Assembly (NCBI GenBank): GCA_024233395.1
Contig: JACKPR010000004.1
Coordinates: 124,001 to 188,000, forward strand
Source: Chlamydiales bacterium
Lineage (GTDB): Bacteria; Chlamydiota; Chlamydiia; Chlamydiales; Simkaniaceae
Length of the DNA stretch: 64,000 bases
Reading direction: 5' to 3'
The position numbers and the translations under genes were made by a program. The notes under the pieces are model-generated. The model was not told the DNA's origin. It worked only from the letters and a program-made list of their open reading frames with translations, and searched no databases. The number at the start of each line of letters is the position of its first letter. Positions within the stretch are counted from its first letter, which is position 1. Of this stretch, positions 18,246-26,707 are shown one piece after another.

Positions 18246-19495
18246 GAACCCTCCTAAAAAATCTCTTTATTAATAACTGGCCTCGAAAATGTCTTTCCGT
18301 CATTTTAGCGATTATTATTTGGTTTGTTGTAAACAAATCCCTAACATCAACCAAAACGATTAGTAATGTCCCCGTTAAAATTGAGAATATCCCCCCAGGA
18401 AAAACTGTTGAAGGAATCCAATCAAATGGTCTTCTTAATCGAAGAGTCAATCTGACCCTTTCAGGAAACAAAGGTGTTCTTGATGACTTGAACGCCAATG
18501 ACTTACAGGTTATCTTTGATGCAAGTGGCCAAGAAGGAGAATGGATTGCAACCATTACTCGCAAAAACCTTCGCGTAGACAATTCAGATCTCAATATTTC
18601 TCAAGGAATCAGTCGTGTTTCTCAACAAAATTTCATTATCAAATTGACAAAACTTGTTTCTGAAAAGATTCCCATCATCATTACTCAACCTATTGGTGAA
18701 GCACCTTCTGGCTACCAATTTGTCGATATTTGGCCCTACCAACTCAATATTACTGTCAGTGGTCCCGAAGATATCGTTAAAAAGCTTAAAAGCCGAGGGC
18801 TCAATCTTACTTTTAACCTAAATGACATAACAAAAACAAAACTCGATGAACTGAGGGCAAGCTCAACAAAAAGCCATTCTGATGTTGTAAGTTTTTATAT
18901 TCCAAACTCCTGGAAACAAATCTCTATCCCTTCCCTTTCACCGACACCCATTGAAATCAATGATCCCGATGCACGACTATTACGAATCGATTTTCTACGC
19001 TATGAACTATTAAAATTAAACTCTCCGATTCCTGTTTCACTTTATTTTCCTCCCAATGCTGTGGGAATAACCAGCCCCTCAAAGGTTAATCTTGTTCCTA
19101 ATAATGTTGTAGAAAATAGAAGTGGTATCAAAATGATTACTGAAACTCTTTATGCAAAGGGAGTCAGCGCTCTCTTCTTAGACGTGATTAAAGATATGCT
19201 TGAGATCGCTGTTATCGTTAACCCTAATGGTGAAGGGAAACTTGAATGGAGTACACAATTCATTAATGCTCGAGCTCTTGAAGAGCGCTACCTTCGTTTT
19301 ATCAAATCTGATGCAACGGATGATGAATTCCGCGACCTCCAACCTCACCTTCGCGATAATTATTTAAGAAATCGATTCCGTAATTATATGAATCGATTCC
19401 AACTCTATAAGTCTGATAATGAAGTTTTTGAGCTTGCTCCAAAGCTCCAAGGAAGCTCTATTACAGTGACTGAAACAAAACAAGATGAATCGTAA
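18242..19495 (+). CDS. cdaR: YbbR-domain regulator CdaR
   Basis: Membrane-anchored extracytoplasmic protein that modulates CdaA activity. 417 residues: one N-terminal helix (about 14-31, CLSVILAIIIWFVVNKS), then repeated YbbR-type beta domains (for example VNLTLSGNKGVLDDLNANDL and LNITVSGPEDIVKKLKSR). I chose the ATG at 18242, overlapping the cdaA stop, with AAGGAG at 18225-18230; a GTG four codons earlier is possible. The C-terminal 150 residues are less clearly YbbR-like. Its last 11 bases overlap the next gene. Confidence 0.85.
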   Translation: MRTLLKNLFINNWPRKCLSVILAIIIWFVVNKSLTSTKTISNVPVKIENIPPGKTVEGIQSNGLLNRRVNLTLSGNKGVLDDLNANDLQVIFDASGQEGEWIATITRKNLRVDNSDLNISQGISRVSQQNFIIKLTKLVSEKIPIIITQPIGEAPSGYQFVDIWPYQLNITVSGPEDIVKKLKSRGLNLTFNLNDITKTKLDELRASSTKSHSDVVSFYIPNSWKQISIPSLSPTPIEINDPDARLLRIDFLRYELLKLNSPIPVSLYFPPNAVGITSPSKVNLVPNNVVENRSGIKMITETLYAKGVSALFLDVIKDMLEIAVIVNPNGEGKLEWSTQFINARALEERYLRFIKSDATDDEFRDLQPHLRDNYLRNRFRNYMNRFQLYKSDNEVFELAPKLQGSSITVTETKQDES

Positions 19496-20651
19496 CGCTT
19501 GCCCCATTCCTTCCCTTAAAGTCACACTCCTTTCCCGCCATATCAAAGCCCGTGGGGGATTGGAAAAGTGGGCCTTTCGCATTGCTGAAGGGTTCTCACG
19601 AAAAGGAGCCTTTGTCACTATTCTTACCTCAGATACCCTTGAAAAAAACATCTCAAAACCTTTGATCCATACCCACACCCTTCCCCTTACAAAATGGTTG
19701 AATTTTCAAAAAATGGATCAGTTTAATCGCCTTGTTCAAAAGTGGAACAAGAGCCATGAGGCCGATATCATCTTTGGAATGGACCGCACAAGTCACCAAA
19801 CCCATATTCGCGCAGGAAATGGTGTTCATGCAGCCTATTTAAAACAACGAAAAATCTTTGAAAATTATCCTCGCTATAAAAGCTTGATCAACCCCTTAAA
19901 TCAAACGATCTTAAAAATTGAAAAAGAAGCTTTTGAAAATCCTGAGTTAAAAGTCCTCTTTACAAATTCCTATATGGTCAAAAATGAAATTCTTGAGCAT
20001 TACCAGGTTTCTCCAGACAAAATTGAAGTCATTCACAATGGAGCTCCTTGGAAAGAAATGGAAAAAGAGTTCATTCCTTGGGTTGAGAAAAAGCAAAAGG
20101 GATGTATCCAGCACTCCCTTGATCCTACCCTTTATCACTTCCTTTTTATTGGCAATGGATATGAAAGAAAAGGGTTAAGCTCTCTACTCAAAGCATTAGC
20201 AACCCTTAAAAATAGAGAATTTCATCTTTCCGTTGTAGGTAAAGATCGAAAAATGGAAACGTTTATCAAACTGGCCAAATCCTTAGGACTTGAAAAACAT
20301 GTCCGCTTTTTTGGCCCTGTTTCTGATGTCCGCTCCTTTTTTCAAATTGCAGATTGCCTTGTGATCCCCTCCCACTATGACCCCTTTGCAAATGTCACTG
20401 TTGAAGCCTTAGCTATGGGACTTTTTGTGGTCTCATCAAAAAGTAACGGGGGACATGAAATCCTCAAAGAAGAAACAGGAACAATTATTGAAGACCTCTC
20501 ATCCATTGACTCTTTGAGAGCATCCCTTGAACATGCCATGCTCATCCCAAAAACATGGGTCCGTTCACAAGCAATCCGAGAGAGTGTCAAACACCTCGAC
20601 TTCTCAAATCAACTCGCTTCGTATATTGAATTATCCCTTGAAAAACGATGA
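19485..20651 (+). CDS. glycosyltransferase family 4, WaaG-like (LPS core)
   Basis: Probable LPS core sugar transferase of the GT-B fold, close to WaaG/RfaG. 388 residues. Near the N-terminus ARGGLEKWAFRIAEGF is the acceptor-side loop; RAGNGVHAAYLKQRK (about 109-123) is a WaaG-type signature; LFIGNGYERKGLSSLL and the donor-site stretch VIPSHYDPFANVTVEALAMG (about 289-308, with the EX7E-type acidic residue) follow. Starts inside the end of cdaR and overlaps lpxL by 4 bases, so lipid A and core genes are co-expressed with the c-di-AMP pair. The exact sugar is unknown. Confidence 0.8.
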   Translation: MNRNACPIPSLKVTLLSRHIKARGGLEKWAFRIAEGFSRKGAFVTILTSDTLEKNISKPLIHTHTLPLTKWLNFQKMDQFNRLVQKWNKSHEADIIFGMDRTSHQTHIRAGNGVHAAYLKQRKIFENYPRYKSLINPLNQTILKIEKEAFENPELKVLFTNSYMVKNEILEHYQVSPDKIEVIHNGAPWKEMEKEFIPWVEKKQKGCIQHSLDPTLYHFLFIGNGYERKGLSSLLKALATLKNREFHLSVVGKDRKMETFIKLAKSLGLEKHVRFFGPVSDVRSFFQIADCLVIPSHYDPFANVTVEALAMGLFVVSSKSNGGHEILKEETGTIIEDLSSIDSLRASLEHAMLIPKTWVRSQAIRESVKHLDFSNQLASYIELSLEKR

Positions 20652-21907
20652 AACTCACTTATTTAGCCATTAGAGCTCTTACATTTCCATTAAGCTTCCT
20701 TCCTTTTAAGGTCATCCACCTCATCGGAAAAGGTTTAGGAACCCTTGCCTATTACACAATGACCAAATATCGAAAACGTGCCCTTTCAAATCTCTCTCTT
20801 GCTGAAAACTTGGACATCAAAGATCTCAAAAAAATCGCAAAAGCTTCTTTCCAAAACCTCGCAATTACTACCCTTGAATATTCTAAATTTTCTTGGATCA
20901 AGAATACGAAAAAGATCATCATCTGCGAAAATCCTAAGCTTGCTAAAGAGCTTATTGATAAAGGAACAGGGATTATTTTCTTTTGTGGACATCAAGCAAA
21001 TTGGGAACTTCTCTTTTTAGAAGGAACACAACGCATGCCTGGGGTAGCCGTAGGGCGTCCGATTAAGAATCCCTTTCTCTATAAGTGGATCGTTTCCATT
21101 AGAGAAAAGTTTGGAGGAATGATTATTACCCCCAAAGAAACGATTAAAGAAGGCTTACGTGCTCTTAAAAAGGGTAAATTTCTAGGAATTGTCGGAGACC
21201 AAGCTCTTCCTGAAAGTGAGTATGCCTTTGATTTCTTTGGAAGACGCGCGTGGACAACCCCAGCTCCAGCTATTCTCTCCTATCGAACAGGGTGTCCGAT
21301 TATGGTTGCAACCATCCGGCGCGAAAGAGGAAAATACTTCATTCATTATTCCGATCCGATTTGGCCTAACCCAGACTCTCCAATGGAAGAGGAAATTCAC
21401 CGCATGATGAAAGAGTCTCTTCTTATTCTAGAAGATGATATTCGAAAACGCCCCGGACAATGGCTCTGGCAACATAACCGTTGGAAACAAGAAACTCCTG
21501 ATAATGTCTATTATCGCTACCGTTGGGATACCATTTTGATTATCCTTCCCAAGGATTTTGACCTCAATGCTCTTAAGACTTTTAGAGAAATCTATCCCAA
21601 GGCTTTTATGACTATTTTAGCACCTCTTGGCACTTCGATTTCTCTTAAAGGAGTTGAAGTTCTCTATTATGAAAAAGAAAAAGAGCTTTTCATCACCGAT
21701 TATCGCTTTAAACTTGTTTTCAACTTTTCTGGAAACAAGAAGCTCCGTCGTCATTTCATGAAACAAAGTGCCTTTGAAGTTCTCGACTATGAAGCCTTAA
21801 AAAATGGTGTAGCACAAGAGCACCTTCTGCCAGGCGATGATTTTTCGATGCTCTTGAAAAAGGCTCTCACCCGCCCTAATACCCTTTGGAGGAAAGATGC
21901 CTCATGA
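20648..21907 (+). CDS. lpxL: lipid A acyltransferase LpxL/HtrB family
   Basis: Adds a secondary acyl chain to lipid A at the inner membrane. An N-terminal hydrophobic segment, then FCGHQANWELL (about 114-124), which holds the HX4(D/E) catalytic pair, then GRPIKNPFLYKW and GDQALPESEYAFDFFGRRA. The acyltransferase domain ends near residue 285 (PGQWLWQHNRWK); about 130 further residues of unrecognised sequence make it 419, longer than typical LpxL near 300. Overlaps both neighbours, so part of one operon. Confidence 0.85.
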   Translation: MKLTYLAIRALTFPLSFLPFKVIHLIGKGLGTLAYYTMTKYRKRALSNLSLAENLDIKDLKKIAKASFQNLAITTLEYSKFSWIKNTKKIIICENPKLAKELIDKGTGIIFFCGHQANWELLFLEGTQRMPGVAVGRPIKNPFLYKWIVSIREKFGGMIITPKETIKEGLRALKKGKFLGIVGDQALPESEYAFDFFGRRAWTTPAPAILSYRTGCPIMVATIRRERGKYFIHYSDPIWPNPDSPMEEEIHRMMKESLLILEDDIRKRPGQWLWQHNRWKQETPDNVYYRYRWDTILIILPKDFDLNALKTFREIYPKAFMTILAPLGTSISLKGVEVLYYEKEKELFITDYRFKLVFNFSGNKKLRRHFMKQSAFEVLDYEALKNGVAQEHLLPGDDFSMLLKKALTRPNTLWRKDAS

Positions 21908-22574
21908 CCGTTTCTATATTGATGCCCCTTTAAAAGGGACCCTTTCCCTCGAAGGAGATGAATTTCACCACCTATCTCGAGTGATGCGAAAACGGGAAGG
22001 GGATGAAATCGAACTGGTCAATGGAAGGAACTCTCTTGCATTAGCGCGCATTGAATCCCTACATAAGTCCTATGCCGAACTCACCATTCTTAAAACAGAA
22101 GAAAGAGCCCCAGCACTTCCTCCCCTAATTCTCGTCCAAGCCCTTCCCAAACTATCAAACCTTGAGTTGATCATTCAAAAAGGAACCGAGCTGGGAGCTT
22201 CTACCTTCTATCTCTATCCCTCTACTCTTAGCGAAAAAAAAGAGCTCTCGGAAAATCAAAAAAAACGGCTCCACCTCATTCTTATTGGAGCAATGAAACA
22301 GTGTGGCCGCTTAGATCTCCCTGAAATCAAATGGGGGTTCCCAAAACTAGAAGGAAACGTTTATTATGGAGATATCAGTGAAAAGGCTCCTCCCCTTTCT
22401 AAAATTGGAGAGCTTCCTGCAACGCTCATTGTTGGACCTGAAAAAGGATTCACTAATGAAGAAATCGAAACATTAGCAGAAAAAGGAAAAGGAGCCTCAT
22501 TAGGCCCCTATATCCTTCGCACAGAAACTGCAGCCCTTGCGGGCCTCGCTATTCTTGCAGCTAAAAACTTTTAA
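21897..22574 (+). CDS. rsmE: 16S rRNA m3U1498 methyltransferase
   Basis: SPOUT-class methyltransferase acting on 16S rRNA U1498. 225 residues: N-terminal PUA-like part (GDEFHHLSRVMRKREGDEI) and the SPOUT knot with VGPEKGFTNEEIE (about 178-190) and LGPYILRTETAALAGLAI (about 201-218). GGAGGA lies just before the ATG inside the end of lpxL. Last gene of the rightward operon; it overlaps the convergent hypothetical gene by 4 bases. Confidence 0.93.
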   Translation: MPHDRFYIDAPLKGTLSLEGDEFHHLSRVMRKREGDEIELVNGRNSLALARIESLHKSYAELTILKTEERAPALPPLILVQALPKLSNLELIIQKGTELGASTFYLYPSTLSEKKELSENQKKRLHLILIGAMKQCGRLDLPEIKWGFPKLEGNVYYGDISEKAPPLSKIGELPATLIVGPEKGFTNEEIETLAEKGKGASLGPYILRTETAALAGLAILAAKNF

Positions 22575-23245
22575 GCTGCAGCACTAGTAGATCGATAGAA
22601 AATCATCGAGAAGATAGCTGAGATTCCGCCACAAAGATAAGAAAGATATCCTTGCTGCAAATATCTCGCCCGTTCCCAAATAGGTTGAAACATGCATTCA
22701 AAGTACTCTTTCGAGTCTCCAAGTTTATGAGCATGAGTCCTAATCGTAACTTCAGGAATCTGACCATCACTAAATGTATGTCTTCTGACATCAAAGCTAC
22801 TTCCCTCAGCAAGGCGATATGCGAGAGCTGCACAGGTTGTAACAGATTTCATATAGTTATAGGCTTTCAAACATTGCTTTCCTGGAAGCGCACAATGATT
22901 TGCTTTGCTACTTTCTATTTGGCTTTTAGATAATCCATATAGAGTCTCTGGATGATAGATATGAATACGATCAAGATTGATATATCCTTTGTCATCGAAA
23001 TCCCCTCTTCTGAAGTGTTGTTTTATTTGCCAAGGGAGCTTATCATAATCAATCGAACCATCACGTCGTTGCCATACGGGTTGACTTTTTGAAGCCACAA
23101 TTGCAGATGCTAAGATATCAATCGCCTTAACAATCCTCATCCCACATTGTGGGATTAAGTGAACAAAGACTTTTTCATCCATAAAATCTCTAAATTGTGA
23201 TGCCTTTGGCCCAAAAAAATCTGTTGACGGTCTCAAATAAAACAT
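22571..23245 (-). CDS. hypothetical protein, 224 aa
   Basis: Not recognised. Mostly polar, with one hydrophobic segment close to the C-terminus (about 204-219, YLCGGISAIFSMIFY), which could be a tail anchor. AGAGGA lies 5 bases before the ATG. It stands alone: convergent with rsmE and separated from pyk by 149 AT-rich bases containing an inverted repeat at about 23290-23329. Tail-anchored proteins occur among chlamydial secreted factors, but nothing here proves secretion. Confidence 0.6.
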   Translation of the reverse strand: MFYLRPSTDFFGPKASQFRDFMDEKVFVHLIPQCGMRIVKAIDILASAIVASKSQPVWQRRDGSIDYDKLPWQIKQHFRRGDFDDKGYINLDRIHIYHPETLYGLSKSQIESSKANHCALPGKQCLKAYNYMKSVTTCAALAYRLAEGSSFDVRRHTFSDGQIPEVTIRTHAHKLGDSKEYFECMFQPIWERARYLQQGYLSYLCGGISAIFSMIFYRSTSAAA

Positions 23246-23394
23246 ATAAGTCCTCTGTTTTAATTTGATCGTAATTATATAAAACTCATAATTAAATAAA
23301 ATAATAAAAATAATTTTATTTATTTAATTAAATGTGACAAACTTGATTAATCATTTCTTGTTCAGACTCAATGACCCCTTCAAAAATAAGCCCT

Positions 23395-25115
23395 TTAGAG
23401 GGAATCTAGAGTGACCAACTGGTCTTTTTTTAGGATTGTACAGGCAGCATCAGCTCTTACTAAGTAGGGAATTTTGAGATTGTGAGCAAATTCTTTCACA
23501 AACTCCTCAGACTGAGAGTCATCTGGATGGTTTTGCAAGATAAGCCCTAAAGCACCCTTAAGATGAGGGCCATACTCTTCGGCACAATGAGACATAACAA
23601 CAAGTTTCTTTTTGAAATCATAGGTTGACTCTGGATCAAAACTGAGAAAAAACTCCACTTTTCCAGATACCCGCTTCCCCTTTCCAGGACAGCCTCGGAC
23701 AAGAACATCTCCAATATTATCGACAAGCATCATATTCGTTGTTCCTGAAACCCCAAAGGGGGTTCCTGAAGTGATCACAATGAGATCCCCATACCGAACA
23801 AGCTGATGGGTCAAGATATAACAACTCGCTTTTGGACCCCTTCTTTCACATTTTGAACCTTCTCATGAACAGGAACTGTCCCCCAAACAAAGGCCAATTG
23901 ATGATAGGTTTTCTCATCGGGAGTGACAGCAATGATTGGCATTTCAGGACGAAATCGCCCCATTAATTTTGCCGTAAAACCACCCGTTGTAAGAGCGATC
24001 AATGCTTTTCCATGAGCACTATAGGCTGTTTTCACTGCCGCTAACGCTACAGACGATGAAAGATCATGAAAGACATGACTCATCGCATCTTTATAGAAAA
24101 ATTCTTCATAATTAAAGTCTTTTTCCGCTTCAATGATCGTACTTCTCATCAATTTGACTGTTTCGATCGGGTATTTTCCTACAGCTGTTTCTCCAGAAAG
24201 CATCACAGCAGAAGTACTGTCATAAATCGCATTGGCAACGTCAGAAACTTCAGCCCTTGTAGGACGGGGATTTGAAATCATCGATTCCAGCATTTGTGTC
24301 GCCGTCACTACAGGTTTAAAAGATTGGTAGCACTTTCGAATCATCACCTTCTGCAACTTTGGAACCTGCGTCACAGGAAGCTCTACCCCTAAATCTCCCC
24401 TTGCCACCATGATCCCATCTGCAGCTTGGAGAATACTATCAAAGTTTTTCACACCCAGAGCGTTTTCAATTTTTGCAATGACTAGAATATGGCTTGCTTG
24501 ATTTCTCTTTAAAAGCTCTTTGATCGTATAAATATGTTCCGAACTTCGAATAAATGAAGCAGCTAAAAGATCGATATCATTCTTGCAACCAAACTCAATA
24601 TCAGAAATATCCCTTTCAGTCACTGCGGGAAGATCAAGTTCTACATTCGGAATATTTACCCCTTTTTGAGACTTGAGAATTCCTGAATTTTGAACTTCGA
24701 CAACCAAATGATCTTTTTTCTTATCGATAACTTTTGTAGTGATATAGCCATCATCAAAGAGGATTTCTCCACCAATTTTTACATCCTTTATCACTTGAAA
24801 AGGCTCTATCGTAATCTCCCCTTCTTTTGGAGATTTTGTAATCGTAAGTTTTGCCCCTTTCTCAAGAGAAAGTGGTACTTCAAGAATTCCTACACGAATT
24901 TCAGGCCCCTTTGTATCAAGCATGATTGCAAGAGGAATTCCTTTTTCCTTTCGGGCTCTTTTGAGATGATCAATGGTTTTTTTATGATCTTCATAGCAGC
25001 CATGACTCATGTTGATCCGGGCTACATTCATCCCAGCATCGATAAGCTGCATGATTTTTTCATAGCTATTCGTTGCAGGTCCTAAAGTACAGATAATTTT
25101 CGTTCGTGTTCGCAT
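23395..25115 (-). CDS. pyk: pyruvate kinase with C-terminal extension, single-base frameshift
   Basis: Converts phosphoenolpyruvate and ADP to pyruvate and ATP. Core motifs: TKIICTLGPAT at the N-terminus, ARINMSHG, MLDTKGPEIRVG, the active-site MVARGDLGVELP and TATQMLESM. The first frame stops at 23811; the second continues with LTHQLVRYGDLIVITSGTPFG and GTTNMM. One A missing in the run at 23830-23833 (T on +) restores VQKASCYILTHQLV and a protein of about 573 residues. The last 100 residues resemble the PEP-utiliser-type extra domain of long bacterial pyruvate kinases. I chose the ATG at 25115 with AAAGGA upstream instead of the GTG at 25133. Confidence 0.9.
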
Positions 25116-25244
25116 ACTTTCCTTTATACACACTCATTTTTTATTTCACCACAGAGAATACGGAGGAGGTAACTATAGGGAGTTACTTTAAATAAGTTTT
25201 TTTTTATTTAGAGCTATGATAACATCTTTCCAAATGTTTTTTTA

Positions 25245-26615
25245 ATGACTTATGACCATCCATTAAAAATGATAGAGATTAATCTTGTTCAGATTTTTCG
25301 ACCTTGGCATTCTATGGAATTCGAGCGAACAATTGTTACTCAGCTTGATGAAACTCAAGCAGACAAAATTATCCAAAAGATTCAGAACCATTTCCCTTTC
25401 TATCAGCTAGAATTGAAGAATGATTATTTCTTTGAAGCTAGAAAGATTGATGTCCGACCAATAATTGCTCGTCAGAAAAAAGAGCATGGTGAGAACCTTT
25501 GGCGGACTCAGGTGGTGACAGCTGTCTTCGCTGGCATCACCGTTTGCACTCTATCTCTAGTTACCCATCGCTATTTTAAGAATCAGGCTAAGATCGTCTT
25601 TTTTGGTGCAGTCTCTTTTTCTTTTTTTGTTGTCTATCGGTGGTCCTATCCCATTAACAAAAGCTTTTATCCCGATAACACTTCTAGAGACAGAGAAAAT
25701 TTTCCTTTTGATGTCATTCTCTATCGAGTCAAAGGAAACCGCATACCTCCCAAAAACTTTGATATTTCTTCTGATGATGACCCTTTGACTTGTGAGAGAA
25801 TTTCACCAGAAAAGTTCGATTCTCCTCATGTGATTTTTCTACCCAGTTACATTACAAACGCAAGAGGATGCGTTCGACATATTTTGATTGAAGGAACAGC
25901 TAAGTTTCTTGATCCTTTCGACCGAAGAGCCTATTCGGAAAAAGAAAGAAAAGAGATCTTTCAGCAAATCACGCGGATTTTTGGAATTTCAAAAGACGCT
26001 TTTATTTCTTGTTTTGATTCGGTTACTCTAACTCCTCTTGAATACGACTACCGTGGAGTAGATAAAGACGGAAAATATACTTCAAGAGCTAAAGATGCGC
26101 TTAACTATGCAATCAATGAACTCGAAGATTCCAGTCTAAAAGAAATTGAGGCCTTTTTTGATTCTCTTGAAAAAAAAATTGAAGGGATTCTTGAGGCCCT
26201 ACGTGAAAATGCGTCATTTAGAGAAGAGTTCTATAAATATGTTCGGTTAAGCAACCTCCCTGGCTCTCAAGAAGTCTGCAGCCAACAATTTTCTAAACTT
26301 TTTTCTTCTTTTGGACCTCCTCTTATCATCATGACAATTTCTTTGGGCTCTGGTGATTTTATTCGTCCCGTCTATCTTCCTTCATTTTTTAAATTATCGA
26401 CCTACCAATTTTTTGGTCCTGATTCTTTAAAAGAAGGAGTGGACAAAGCTCTTAAAAAACTAAAGAAACAATATATTCGAGAGATCCGCTTGGAAATCCT
26501 AGAAATGACGACTTTTAATGAAGACTTAAAAAAAGAAGATGAAGGAAATGCACGTGTGGAACGGTTTGAACGCTTGACTGGGATTTCCCTCAGCATTCTT
26601 GACAATAGAGTATAG
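25245..26615 (+). CDS. Inc-like two-helix membrane protein, 456 aa
   Basis: Not recognised by name. Residues 1-88 are soluble, then two hydrophobic segments (about 90-108 and 117-133) with a loop of about 8 residues, then about 320 polar, charged, largely helical residues. This bilobed hydrophobic domain is the hallmark used to predict chlamydial inclusion-membrane (Inc) proteins. No signal peptide and no enzyme motif seen. Divergent from pyk with 129 bases between. Many unrelated inner-membrane proteins share this layout, so the Inc idea is inference. Confidence 0.65.
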   Translation: MTYDHPLKMIEINLVQIFRPWHSMEFERTIVTQLDETQADKIIQKIQNHFPFYQLELKNDYFFEARKIDVRPIIARQKKEHGENLWRTQVVTAVFAGITVCTLSLVTHRYFKNQAKIVFFGAVSFSFFVVYRWSYPINKSFYPDNTSRDRENFPFDVILYRVKGNRIPPKNFDISSDDDPLTCERISPEKFDSPHVIFLPSYITNARGCVRHILIEGTAKFLDPFDRRAYSEKERKEIFQQITRIFGISKDAFISCFDSVTLTPLEYDYRGVDKDGKYTSRAKDALNYAINELEDSSLKEIEAFFDSLEKKIEGILEALRENASFREEFYKYVRLSNLPGSQEVCSQQFSKLFSSFGPPLIIMTISLGSGDFIRPVYLPSFFKLSTYQFFGPDSLKEGVDKALKKLKKQYIREIRLEILEMTTFNEDLKKEDEGNARVERFERLTGISLSILDNRV

Positions 26616-26707
26616 TAATAACTTCCATTTTTTATTGAATGCCCTACAAGTCTTGGATATAATATCGACTCATTGAAATCAAAAAAATTCCTCAGCGGAA
26701 TAGGTTC

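Noticed and set aside
24690..25085. 131-residue open frame antisense to pyk
   Set aside because: Entirely inside pyruvate kinase on the opposite strand, Phe/Ile-rich low-complexity content, no ribosome site. A shadow frame.
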